A stretch of 64,000 bases of DNA from CBDHEY01 sp965262305 (GTDB lineage: Bacteria; Pseudomonadota; Gammaproteobacteria; Pseudomonadales; Cellvibrionaceae), in assembly GCA_965262305.1 (NCBI GenBank), contig CBDHEY010000004.1, positions 1,426,001-1,490,000 of the forward strand, given 5' to 3'. The notes under the pieces were generated by a model. That model saw nothing but the letters and a program-made list of their open reading frames with translations, made no database searches and was not told where the DNA came from. This document shows, piece after piece, positions 44,999-57,022 of this stretch (the first letter of the stretch is position 1; each line of letters begins with the position of its first letter). A program made the position numbers and the translations under genes.

Positions 44999-46107
44999 GC
45001 GTAGTAAATACCACCTAGTATCACGGGTGTATTTGCACCGGTCACTGAAACTAGGTTCCCTGGGTTGTGATGCATCGTTTGTTTTGCTAGCCACGCGAAG
45101 GCGGCGGCTTCTACCCAGTCAGGTTCAATACCAAGTTCTTCAGTGGTTTTTATTGGAATGTTTGGTAGTTCTTCAATCATGGTTTGTCGTAAGAAATCAT
45201 TTTTAGCCCCACCACCACACAAGTAAATTTCACAATTCGAGTGAAGGTTTTTAATTGCTGATCCAATACAGGTTACCGAAAATTGGCAAAGAGTTCGCTG
45301 AACATCTTGTGGGCTCAAATCATAACCTCTTTGATTTAAAATCGATTGTAACCAATCAATATTAAATTCTTCGCGACCTGTACTTTTGGGACTGTTTTGA
45401 CTCAAAAAAGGATGAGAGCAGAGCGCATTTAGTAGACCTCTGTCGAGCTTTCCAGATGATGCCCAAGCACCATTTTTGTCATATGGCTTAAGTAGATGAA
45501 TTTGTGACCAGGCATCCATGAGAGTATTTCCGGGCCCCACATCGAAACCAATAGATTCTCCGTTTTGAGGTAACCAGGTGATATTCGCAATTCCACCGAT
45601 ATTAATGATCACTCTAGTTTTTTGTTCGCTGCGAAACATGTTGTGGTGAAATGCCGGTGCCAGGGGCGCTCCTTGCCCGCCTGCAGCCATATCTCTGCGA
45701 CGAAAATCGGCAATTGTGGTAATTCCTGTTTGTTGGGCAATGGTATTTGGGTCGGAGATTTGCAGAGTGAATGGTGTGGCGTAATTAGGTCGATGGCGAA
45801 TCGTTTGCCCATGACTACCGATAGCAGATACTTGGGATCTAGGAATCTCTGTTTTTGATAGTGCTGATAGGGCTGCTTCGGCGAAAACGTTGCCTAGCTC
45901 AACGTCCAGTTGACCCATTTGATCAATTTCATTTTGACCTGGTAAGCATAGTTGTTTAATTTTTTTCGCTAAATTTGCTGGAAGCGGATACATTTCTGCA
46001 TGTAAAAGCTTGCATCTGCTTTCTTGAAAATTCACGATGGCTGCATCAATACCATCGACACTCGTTCCCGACATCAGGCCGATGTATATTTCATCCTTAA
46101 GGTTCAT
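44995..46107 (-). CDS. anmK: Anhydro-N-acetylmuramic acid kinase
   Basis: The protein has 370 residues. The ASKHA-fold ATP motif is 'GLMSGTSVDGIDAA' at the N-terminus, with 'INIGGIANITWL', 'DVGPGNTLMDAW' and 'LCGGGAKNDFL'. It converts anhydro-MurNAc and water into MurNAc-6-phosphate during cell-wall recycling. The order anmK, M23 peptidase, tyrS, 16S is the one seen in Pseudomonas. It is convergent with rsmI. Confidence 0.96.
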   Translation of the reverse strand: MNLKDEIYIGLMSGTSVDGIDAAIVNFQESRCKLLHAEMYPLPANLAKKIKQLCLPGQNEIDQMGQLDVELGNVFAEAALSALSKTEIPRSQVSAIGSHGQTIRHRPNYATPFTLQISDPNTIAQQTGITTIADFRRRDMAAGGQGAPLAPAFHHNMFRSEQKTRVIINIGGIANITWLPQNGESIGFDVGPGNTLMDAWSQIHLLKPYDKNGAWASSGKLDRGLLNALCSHPFLSQNSPKSTGREEFNIDWLQSILNQRGYDLSPQDVQRTLCQFSVTCIGSAIKNLHSNCEIYLCGGGAKNDFLRQTMIEELPNIPIKTTEELGIEPDWVEAAAFAWLAKQTMHHNPGNLVSVTGANTPVILGGIYYA

Positions 46108-46121
46108 TAATATCGCCCAAT

Positions 46122-47483
46122 TTACTGCGCAATACTTTCAATCTCGAGCTCAGCAACGTTCGTGGTCTTATACAAATCTAACTCAGCCAAAAGCGGTTTT
46201 GTTTGCTGCTTAAATCGCTCATATTCTGAGGTGTTTATCGATTCCGCTTTGGGGAGCTTGCCAACAATTGTTCTTGGGTTTCTGTGTACGCCATTAATTA
46301 AGAATTCGTAGTGTAAATGAGGGCCTGTCGAATAGCCTGTTGAACCTACACTTCCAATTTTTTGTTTTTGTTTTACTTTTTGGCCTTTCTTAACATAACG
46401 CTTATGTAGGTGAAGGTATTTAGTTTGAATATTGTTGCCATGCTGGATAACAATGTAGTTACCATTTGCTTTGGTAAAGCCTGATGCAATCACACGGCCA
46501 TTACCCGAAGACCATACCGGTGTGCCGGTAGCCGCAGCGTAATCGATGCCTCGGTGGGGACGAACGGTTTTAAATACAGGGTGTAGGCGCCTTGGGTTAA
46601 AGTTTGAGCTAATACGTCGAAAATCGAGAGGGGCGCGTAAGAAGGCTTTACGCATGCTTTTACCCTCAGGGGTGTAGTAGCTTATATCGCCATTTTCGTG
46701 TTTGTATCTTAAGGCTTGAAAGCGCTCTTTTTGATTAATAAATTCTGCCGCGACAATGCTTCCATTACCGATTTTTTCACCATCGAGAAACTTTTCTTCA
46801 TAAACAACTCTGAAGCTATCGCCCCTACGAATATCTAGAGCAAAATCGATATCCCAACCAAATACATCAGCAAGTTCCATAATCAATCGATCATCTAGCC
46901 TAGCTTTGAGTGCGGATTCATATAACGACGTTTCTATGATTCCTGATATGGTCGAATAATGAATGTCGGGCTGTCGGTCTATTTCCTCATATTTGAACTC
47001 GTTGCCTTGTTTGGTATAGGAAAAGCTTTTTAACTCGCTTTTGATGTAATTGATTTTTACCAGTTCATTGGACTCGTCAGTGTAGAACTCTAGGTCATGT
47101 CCTGGGTAAAGCTTTGTTAACTTCTTGCTTTCTGGCGCGTTATTTAAAAACGCCATCATCTTTCCATCAGTCAGGCCGACTCGCTTAAAGATTGCTGATA
47201 AAGTGTCGCCAGGTTTTACTTTGGCTTCATGTTTTTCTAGTTTTGGAGCTTCATCCGCAGCAATTGCTGCTGTGAATTCGATTTCGGGCAAGCTATTTTC
47301 AAATGCAACTTCGGGAATTTGAACTTGCTGGGAGTTCCGTTTTGCGTCAGCTTTTTCACTCGGTAAAAGTGTTATTACTACCAAGCAGATCATTAATGCT
47401 GATGCAGCTATTATATGACTCTGTGGAAAATGGCTTAACGCAAATCTATAGAATTTTTTTATAAACAATTCAATGGCTTTCAT
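46122..47483 (-). CDS. M23 peptidoglycan endopeptidase (MepM-like)
   Basis: The protein has 453 residues. A membrane anchor lies at about 22-42. A LysM-like/OapA region (about 85-150) with 'KVKPGDTLSAIFKRVG' follows. The C-terminal LytM domain has zinc ligands in 'PHRGIDYAA' and 'GPHLHYEF', so it should be active. It probably cuts peptide cross-links to allow wall growth. It lies 14 bases before anmK on the same strand, a wall-recycling pairing. Confidence 0.91.
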   Translation of the reverse strand: MKAIELFIKKFYRFALSHFPQSHIIAASALMICLVVITLLPSEKADAKRNSQQVQIPEVAFENSLPEIEFTAAIAADEAPKLEKHEAKVKPGDTLSAIFKRVGLTDGKMMAFLNNAPESKKLTKLYPGHDLEFYTDESNELVKINYIKSELKSFSYTKQGNEFKYEEIDRQPDIHYSTISGIIETSLYESALKARLDDRLIMELADVFGWDIDFALDIRRGDSFRVVYEEKFLDGEKIGNGSIVAAEFINQKERFQALRYKHENGDISYYTPEGKSMRKAFLRAPLDFRRISSNFNPRRLHPVFKTVRPHRGIDYAAATGTPVWSSGNGRVIASGFTKANGNYIVIQHGNNIQTKYLHLHKRYVKKGQKVKQKQKIGSVGSTGYSTGPHLHYEFLINGVHRNPRTIVGKLPKAESINTSEYERFKQQTKPLLAELDLYKTTNVAELEIESIAQ

Positions 47484-47677
47484 TAAATATCTCGGAAAAG
47501 CATCAGGATGTTGTCATAACTATAAAATTTATAACAAAAAAATGCATATATTTCACCCATTTCGACAAAAAGATTTTGTGATTTTAATAAATAAAACCGA
47601 ATGGTTTGTTTTTATAGTATTTTTAGGTATGGTTCCCGTCCTTAAAATACCAAGAATCGCATAAAAGGTTAAGGTGG

Positions 47678-48982
47678 ATGAGCGCGATTGATAAAAATTT
47701 ATTAGCAGATCTTCAAGCACGTGGTTTAGTAGCGCAGATGACTGGAGACGAAAAGCTCCAAGAGCATTTAGCGAGTGATAGCTGTACATTATATGCTGGC
47801 TTCGACCCAACTGCCGATAGTCTTCATATTGGTAGCTTGGTTCCTTTATTAACGCTTAGGCGTTTTCAACAGGCAGGTCATAGGCCGCTAGCATTAGTTG
47901 GTGGAGCTACTGGATTGATTGGCGACCCGAGCTTTAAAGCAGATGAAAGGAAGCTCAATACACCAGATATAGTCGCCAGCTGGGTAGCTAAGCTGAAGGC
48001 GCAAGTCTCTCAATTTATTGATTTTGATTGTGGTGAAAATTCTGCAGTTGTTGTAAACAACCTAGATTGGGTTGGCGAGATGAATGTTCTCGATTTTTTG
48101 AGAGATGTAGGTAAGCATTTTTCGGTCAACAACATGATTAACAAAGAATCGGTCAAACAGCGTATCGACAGGGAAGGTGCTGGAATCTCTTTTACCGAAT
48201 TTACATATATGCTTTTACAGTCTTACGATTTCGCAGAATTGTACAAGCAATATAAATGTTCTTTGCAAATCGGTGGGTCCGATCAGTGGGGGAATATCAC
48301 TGGCGGAACGGATTTGACGCGACGTTTGCACGGAGGGCAAGTATTTGGGTTAACTTTACCTCTAGTTACAAAGGCAGATGGAACAAAATTTGGAAAAACA
48401 GAGTCTGGGACTATCTGGCTTGATGCAAGCAAAACCTCACCTTATGCCTTTTATCAATTCTGGCTCAATACCGCAGATGCAGATGTCTATAAGTTTCTTA
48501 AATACTTTACATTTCTCTCTATTGAAAAAATCAATGAAATAGAAGTTGAAGATAGGAATGCTCAAGGACGTCCGCAGGCCCAGGCAATTCTAGCGGAAGA
48601 AGTGACACGCTTAGTGCATAAAGCGGAAGGGTTAAGTGCAGCAAAACGCATAACTCAAGCGCTTTTCAGTGGTGAGCTAAATACACTTACTGAAGATGAA
48701 ATGGAACAGTTGGCATTGGACGGGCTTCCTTCAAGTGCTTTGACTAATGACGACTTAGATAAACCGTTAACTGCGCTTTTAGCCGATTCTGGCATGGTAA
48801 AGGCAGGGCGTGAAGTCAAGGATGCGTTAGCGCGAAATGCGGTATTAATCAATGGCGAGGCCAAAGGTTCGGAAGATAACATGCGAACTGCTGAAGCTTT
48901 TGCAAAAGAAAACGCGTTCCATGCTCGTTTTTTTATTGTGAAATTGGGTAAAAAGAAATACCACTTATTCTCAACACCCTAA
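47678..48982 (+). CDS. tyrS: Tyrosyl-tRNA synthetase
   Basis: The protein has 434 residues. The class I HIGH motif is 'HIGSL' and the KMSKS motif reads 'KFGKT'. 'LYAGFDPTADSLH' and 'QIGGSDQWGNITGG' bind tyrosine and ATP. A C-terminal S4-like RNA-binding domain ends the protein. Ribosome binding site AAGGTGG precedes ATG 47678. The 16S promoter starts 67 bases after the stop, with no clear terminator between. Confidence 0.96.
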   Translation: MSAIDKNLLADLQARGLVAQMTGDEKLQEHLASDSCTLYAGFDPTADSLHIGSLVPLLTLRRFQQAGHRPLALVGGATGLIGDPSFKADERKLNTPDIVASWVAKLKAQVSQFIDFDCGENSAVVVNNLDWVGEMNVLDFLRDVGKHFSVNNMINKESVKQRIDREGAGISFTEFTYMLLQSYDFAELYKQYKCSLQIGGSDQWGNITGGTDLTRRLHGGQVFGLTLPLVTKADGTKFGKTESGTIWLDASKTSPYAFYQFWLNTADADVYKFLKYFTFLSIEKINEIEVEDRNAQGRPQAQAILAEEVTRLVHKAEGLSAAKRITQALFSGELNTLTEDEMEQLALDGLPSSALTNDDLDKPLTALLADSGMVKAGREVKDALARNAVLINGEAKGSEDNMRTAEAFAKENAFHARFFIVKLGKKKYHLFSTP

Positions 48983-49049
48983 TTGTTGGTTAGTTGATGC
49001 CCAATATTTAAACTTTATGGCAATTTCCTTAAATTTTTTTAAAACATGG

Positions 49050-49077
49050 TTGCCAAGGTAAATTAGATGCGTATAAT
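49050..49077 (+). promoter_or_regulatory. 16S rRNA promoter
   Basis: TTGCCA (49050-49055) and TATAAT (49072-49077) are 16 bases apart. An AT-rich stretch before -35 resembles an UP element, and a GC-rich discriminator (GCGCGTCC) follows, as expected for stringently controlled rRNA promoters. A leader stem TCGCT/AGCGA and boxA (GTTCTTTAACAA, 49169-49180) follow. Confidence 0.85.
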
Positions 49078-49184
49078 GCGCGTCCTCGCTGAGGCAAACG
49101 GGTCTAGCGAAGCAGAAAACAAGAGTGAATATTGGTTTTTTGCACTTTATATATAAGCGTATATAAAGGTTCTTTAACAAGTTG

Positions 49185-49203
49185 ATCAAGCAATGCGTGT
49201 GGG
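49185..49203 (+). other. Left arm of the 16S RNase III processing stem
   Basis: Nineteen bases here, starting ATCAAGCAATGC, are exactly complementary to 50920-50938 downstream of 16S. The paired arms enclose the whole 16S gene, so the precursor can be excised without any 23S sequence. Confidence 0.85.
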
Positions 49204-49366
49204 TACTTGTAGGTTGGTGACGTGGAAAGAGAAAGTTATTTCTCTAAGATGATTATCAACGACAAGTAACCTAACGATTCATTACGTAGTAATTTATTGT
49301 CAGATTACGATCGTTGAGCAAGATTTAAGAGATGATTTTATTTCATTATTCATCTCGACTCTTTTT

Positions 49367-50894
<1,528 letters not shown>

Positions 50895-51004
50895 TCGATA
50901 CACGCACCTCCTATAAGTCCCCACACGCATTGCTTGATACTTGTTTCATCTTTTCTTGATTGTTTTTCTATTAAAATAATTTCATCTGTCTAGATTAATT
51001 AATC
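50895..51004 (+). other. 16S trailer with no tRNA gene
   Basis: This 110-base stretch holds the right arm of the 16S processing stem (50920-50938) and then T-rich sequence. A short palindrome GATTAATTAATC lies at 50993-51004. There is no tRNA and no strong terminator, so 16S transcripts may run antisense into the gene below. Confidence 0.6.
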
Positions 51005-52075
51005 TCAGACCTTTTGTGCTTTAATAATTTCTTGCATGATAGGTTTAATTTCCGTCAATACCCTGTCCGGAGAAATGTCTTGCATGCAATTGAATTTATT
51101 GTTGCAGGTGGGTGTGTAGTTACAGGGTGAGCAATAGCGATCTGTATGGATGACTTGGCTGGCTTCTTGTCCTGCATAGGCATAAGGAAATGTGGGGCCA
51201 AATAATGCGAGTGTGGGGACCTTTGCCGCGTGAGCCATATGCGTAAGACCTGTATCCACACCGACAACAAATTCCGCTCCACGAATAATCTCAGCAGCTT
51301 CAAGTAATGATGTCTTACCAGATAAATTCACAGCGCCACTCGCAGAAGAAATGGCTTTACCCATTTCTGATTCGTTTTCCCCTCCTAAAATAATGGATCG
51401 CAATTGATAGCGGCCTCGTATTCTTAAAATTATCTGTTGCCAATAAGCATCATTCCACCTTTTGGACTCCCTGTTAGTAAAAGGGCAAATTACAGCATAT
51501 TTATCTGAGCCAATATGACCTTCTAAAATTCGTCTTGCAGATTCAGTTGATAAAGGTTTCGATGGAATAAACATTTCCCATTTTTTGTCTGGAATGCCTA
51601 ACTGGGTAATTAGATACCGATACTCTGAGCCCAAGTGAATTCGATCCCCAAGTGTGCGCGAAATCGTCTTCGTCATAAATAGGTTACTGCCTTCTTCAGA
51701 GCCGAGAGCAATGCGATGTGTCGCGCCCGTAAACCATGTCACAAATCCACTGGTAAGCACGCCTTGCAGATCTAATGCGATATCAAATTTATGATTTTTC
51801 AACTGTTTTTTTAGTGAAAAAAGTATATCTGCAACCGTAAATAGCCTCTTGTAATACCAGCTGTCTACAAGTTTTTGATAGTCCCATGGAATTAAGTGGT
51901 CAATGTATGGGTTTCCATCAAGAAGACTTGCCAATTCTGGTTGAACTATCCAGGTAATCTTTATATTGCTGTTATTGTTTTTGAATGCTGAGGCTACTGG
52001 CGTAGACATAAGAATGTCGCCAATAGTGCCCATGTTTATAATGAGAAGGGATTTTTTTTGCTTTAAGTTCTGCAT
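51005..52075 (-). CDS. GT9 (heptosyltransferase-family) glycosyltransferase inside the rRNA locus
   Basis: The protein has 356 residues. Family signatures are 'IINMGTIGDILMSTPVA' at the N-terminus, 'DIALDLQGVLTSG', 'PFTNRESKRW' and 'FVVGVDTGLTHMAHAAKVPTLALFGPT' features near the C-terminus. A C-terminal Cys cluster 'CSPCNYTPTC' is common in this family. It probably adds heptose or a related sugar to lipopolysaccharide core, using an ADP-sugar. It lies opposite to, and between, 16S and 23S. Its start has only a weak ribosome binding site (GAAAG). It may be the relic of an LPS-core operon. Confidence 0.9.
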   Translation of the reverse strand: MQNLKQKKSLLIINMGTIGDILMSTPVASAFKNNNSNIKITWIVQPELASLLDGNPYIDHLIPWDYQKLVDSWYYKRLFTVADILFSLKKQLKNHKFDIALDLQGVLTSGFVTWFTGATHRIALGSEEGSNLFMTKTISRTLGDRIHLGSEYRYLITQLGIPDKKWEMFIPSKPLSTESARRILEGHIGSDKYAVICPFTNRESKRWNDAYWQQIILRIRGRYQLRSIILGGENESEMGKAISSASGAVNLSGKTSLLEAAEIIRGAEFVVGVDTGLTHMAHAAKVPTLALFGPTFPYAYAGQEASQVIHTDRYCSPCNYTPTCNNKFNCMQDISPDRVLTEIKPIMQEIIKAQKV

Positions 52076-52260
52076 CTTTCAAGTTTAAACCAAGCGCAAA
52101 TAGTTGGCATATCAAGTCGGATATCTTCTTGTTTCTTTCTAAAAATTTTAACACGATATCTGTTAATACCAGAGCCTAATCGATTATCCCTTTGCTGGTA
52201 TGAAAAACTCGGGAGAAAAGTATTTATAAATAAAAATAAAAACCGCTTGACTCTCATCAA
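52063..52260 (-). CDS. Possible small open reading frame upstream of the GT9 gene
   Basis: A 65-codon frame (or 64 from the second ATG) ends 13 bases inside the GT9 gene. It begins with a hydrophobic, basic segment ('MRVKRFLFLFINTFLP') and a polar C-terminal part ('RVKIFRKKQEDIRLD'). I recognise no family. The start lies on top of the -35 element of the 23S promoter on the other strand. It may be a shadow, a leader peptide, or a fragment of a lost LPS gene. Confidence 0.25.
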   Translation of the reverse strand: MMRVKRFLFLFINTFLPSFSYQQRDNRLGSGINRYRVKIFRKKQEDIRLDMPTICAWFKLERCRT

Positions 52261-52274
52261 GCTCGGTGTAAGAT
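52220..52274 (+). promoter_or_regulatory. Dedicated promoter of 23S-5S rRNA
   Basis: TTGACT (52247-52252) and TAAGAT (52269-52274) are 16 bases apart, the same spacing as at 16S. An A/T-only tract of about 23 bases upstream (52220-52242) resembles an UP element, and a GC-rich discriminator ACGCACC follows. The discriminator and following CTCTCGCTGA match the 16S leader (GTCCTCGCTGA), suggesting common origin. Confidence 0.75.
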
Positions 52275-52284
52275 ACGCACCCTC

Positions 52285-52318
52285 TCGCTGACGAGCTCAG
52301 CGAAACGCTCTTTAACAA
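52285..52318 (+). promoter_or_regulatory. 23S leader hairpin and boxA
   Basis: TCGCTGA and TCAGCGA form a perfect 7-base stem around CGAGC (52285-52303). BoxA GCTCTTTAACAA follows at 52307-52318 and should load the NusB-S10 antitermination complex. The 16S leader has a matching but looser stem and boxA. The remaining 260 bases before 23S hold no tRNA. Confidence 0.75.
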
Positions 52319-52579
52319 TAAGTTAAGTAAAGTCAAAAAGTAACAACGAGTTAAGTACAAATGAGTATCTCAAGAGTGCTTATCCGGTGAACGTTACAGA
52401 TTGCATTCGTAGATAGTGTGAGACACAGCGAACGTGGTTATTGGCGATTTGGACATTATCTGAATTAGGCGTTTGTTATAGCTAGCAAAGGCTTAGGTGA
52501 TGGAAGAAGCTGATGATTCACGATTTTTTAAGATAAGTCGATGTTGTATGCAACAACAACTTAGTCACTTGCGTTATAT

Positions 52580-55433
<2,854 letters not shown>

Positions 55434-55817
55434 ATATAACCTAAGTTATTAAGTTAAGCATCAACAAACGACCTTCCTGTATGGAAGACGTGCTGATAAT
55501 CGCCGAGAGTGATTTCAGTAACAATCTTAAAAAAAGTCGTTGTGTCACACCAAGAAATGCAGTGTGTTAACACAACTGGATAAGACAGAGATACTTTTGT
55601 ACAAGATCTGTTAGAAATTAAGATCAATCGAGTTACTAGACTGTGAAGGGTTAACTGTTAAGGATTATAAGTCCCGAGATAACCCAAATGGTCGCTTTAC
55701 TTACTTTTTGTTATGGCAACAGAATTCACTGAAATCGATTGAGACGATTTCGAGCATGGCCTCTGTTCATGAGGTTGTGTTAGCGTCAGTCTTTAAAGGC
55801 TGCGCGTGAACCGATTT
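55434..55817 (+). other. Long 23S-5S spacer
   Basis: This 384-base spacer is long for a gammaproteobacterium, where about 100-150 bases is usual. No tRNA or frame is visible. It has hairpins CTTCC-TGTAT-GGAAG near 55474, the palindrome TGTGTTAACACA near 55563, and GAAATCG-ATTGAGA-CGATTTC near 55732-55752. These may be processing sites. Confidence 0.6.
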
Positions 55818-55935
55818 GCCTGACGACAATAGAGAATTGGAACCACCTGATCCCATCCCGAACTCAGACGTGAAACGATTCATCGCCGATGGTAGTGTGG
55901 GGAGTCCCCATGTGAGAGTAGGTCATCGTCAGGCT
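55818..55935 (+). rRNA. rrf: 5S ribosomal RNA
   Basis: The gene is about 117 bases. The 5' end TGCCTGACGA pairs with the 3' end TCGTCAGGC. The internal landmark CCATCCCGAACTCAG is intact. Ends are approximate by one or two bases. Confidence 0.95.
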
Positions 55936-55945
55936 TCTAATAAAG

Positions 55946-55979
55946 AAAAGCCCTTGTAGCCTAGCTGCAGGGGCTTTTT
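55946..55979 (+). terminator. Rho-independent terminator of the 23S-5S unit
   Basis: AAAAGCCCTTGTAG pairs with CTGCAGGGGCTTTT (14 pairs, two G-U) around CCTAG and ends in a T run. It starts 11 bases after 5S. Confidence 0.93.
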
Positions 55980-56031
55980 ACTATCAACCCTTCCGACAAC
56001 CTCGGTTTTATTCCCGATAAAATTCTACCTT

Positions 56032-56140
56032 CCCCATCCGTGGGGGCGTACCCCTGTGGGGCATGGTCATAGTCACTCGAACCATCCATGGTTCTCGCCC
56101 TGCGGGCAACTTTCGGTTGTGTTAAACGGCAGTCGTGCCG
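56032..56140. repeat. Cluster of five small hairpins after the rRNA terminator
   Basis: Five short stems lie in 109 bases: CCCCA-TCCG-TGGGG (56032-56045), CCCC-TGT-GGGG (56051-56061), GAACCAT-CC-ATGGTTC (56079-56094), GCCC-TGC-GGGC (56097-56107) and CGGCA-GTCG-TGCCG (56127-56140). The sequence is GC-richer than its surroundings. It looks like a dispersed palindromic element of the REP type; no second copy is evident in this window. Confidence 0.5.
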
Positions 56141-56160
56141 CTTAATCAGGCTTTTAATAA

Positions 56161-56192
56161 AAAAAAGTTATCCAAAAGGGTAATCCTTTTTT
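56161..56192. terminator. Bidirectional terminator-like hairpin
   Basis: AAAAAAGTTATCC pairs with GGGTAA and then CCTTTTTT, with a one-base bulge, around AAAA. Runs of A and T on the two sides suit termination in both directions. It lies 229 bases after the minus-strand DUF2244 gene; the rest of 56193-56420 shows nothing I can assign. Confidence 0.5.
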
Positions 56193-56420
56193 ATTTTCTT
56201 TTGTATATCAGCGGAGTCTGCGAAATCTCATTTAAGAATCTTTCATACGCAAATTACCCTCATTGCTAATTAACGTATTTTGTAACGTTAACAAAGCAAA
56301 ACAGGGAATAAACTTACCTTCCGCCGGAGATAATCTTTGTAAATTGAGGCAAAAATCTTTTCAAAATTAGAATAGGTGCTTTAGCCGACGAATTTATGAT
56401 TATTGTCTTTTCTAATAACA

Positions 56421-56945
56421 TTACTCATGAGGAAAATTATCTAGCGCAATAGTCTGAGTTGTACCTTTGTATTTCATACTCAAACCGGCTTTTCTGAGAA
56501 GTTTTATTGTTTGGTCGATGTCAGCTTTGTTAAGTAGCTCTCCCAATCTCAGGGCTGAGGTATTATGAGTAATCTCAATTTTTGAAGGTGATAGCGAGTG
56601 ATTAGGGCGCGTGATGATAAAATTTGTGGAGCTTCTTGGGAAAAGCCACTTTCTCTTTGGATAGGTCGCACCCCATTCTAGGCGAATTTCTTCCTTATCT
56701 AAATAAAGTATCTGTATATGGTAAGTCTTGGCACAAACTTTATAGGCCAAAAACACGAGAAGTGTTATTTCTAGTCCTGCAAAAGGTAAGATCATCCACG
56801 CGCCTTGAAATGCCCAAAATATCGCGATTGACAATGAAATAACGCCAATCGATCCTATTACAAACATGGTTTGAGCCCAGGTTGCAGATCTATTGGGTGC
56901 CAAACTGATAACTAAACCGCTTTGAGTTTCTTTAAAAGTGACCAT
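56421..56945 (-). CDS. DUF2244 family membrane protein
   Basis: The protein has 174 residues with two membrane helices at about 25-45 and 50-68; 'FQGAWMILPFAGLEITLLVFLAYK' features are typical of DUF2244. The C-terminal half is a soluble beta-rich domain with 'LDKEEIRLEWG'. The family is often found near cytochrome oxidase genes, but here no oxidase gene is adjacent. The function is unknown. It lies 77 bases after the hybrid kinase gene's start-side neighbour, with no shared operon obvious. Confidence 0.72.
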   Translation of the reverse strand: MVTFKETQSGLVISLAPNRSATWAQTMFVIGSIGVISLSIAIFWAFQGAWMILPFAGLEITLLVFLAYKVCAKTYHIQILYLDKEEIRLEWGATYPKRKWLFPRSSTNFIITRPNHSLSPSKIEITHNTSALRLGELLNKADIDQTIKLLRKAGLSMKYKGTTQTIALDNFPHE

Positions 56946-57022
56946 ACTTCATAGTGTATAAAAAGATTAGAAGTACGTCATTCAGCCCTTAAAAAAATCT
57001 AATATCAATTATTCAAGTTATA

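Noticed and set aside
50895..52579. Spacer tRNA genes between 16S and 23S
   Set aside because: I looked for tRNA-Ile and tRNA-Ala on the plus strand in both stretches around the GT9 gene and found no acceptor stem, T-loop or anticodon pattern.
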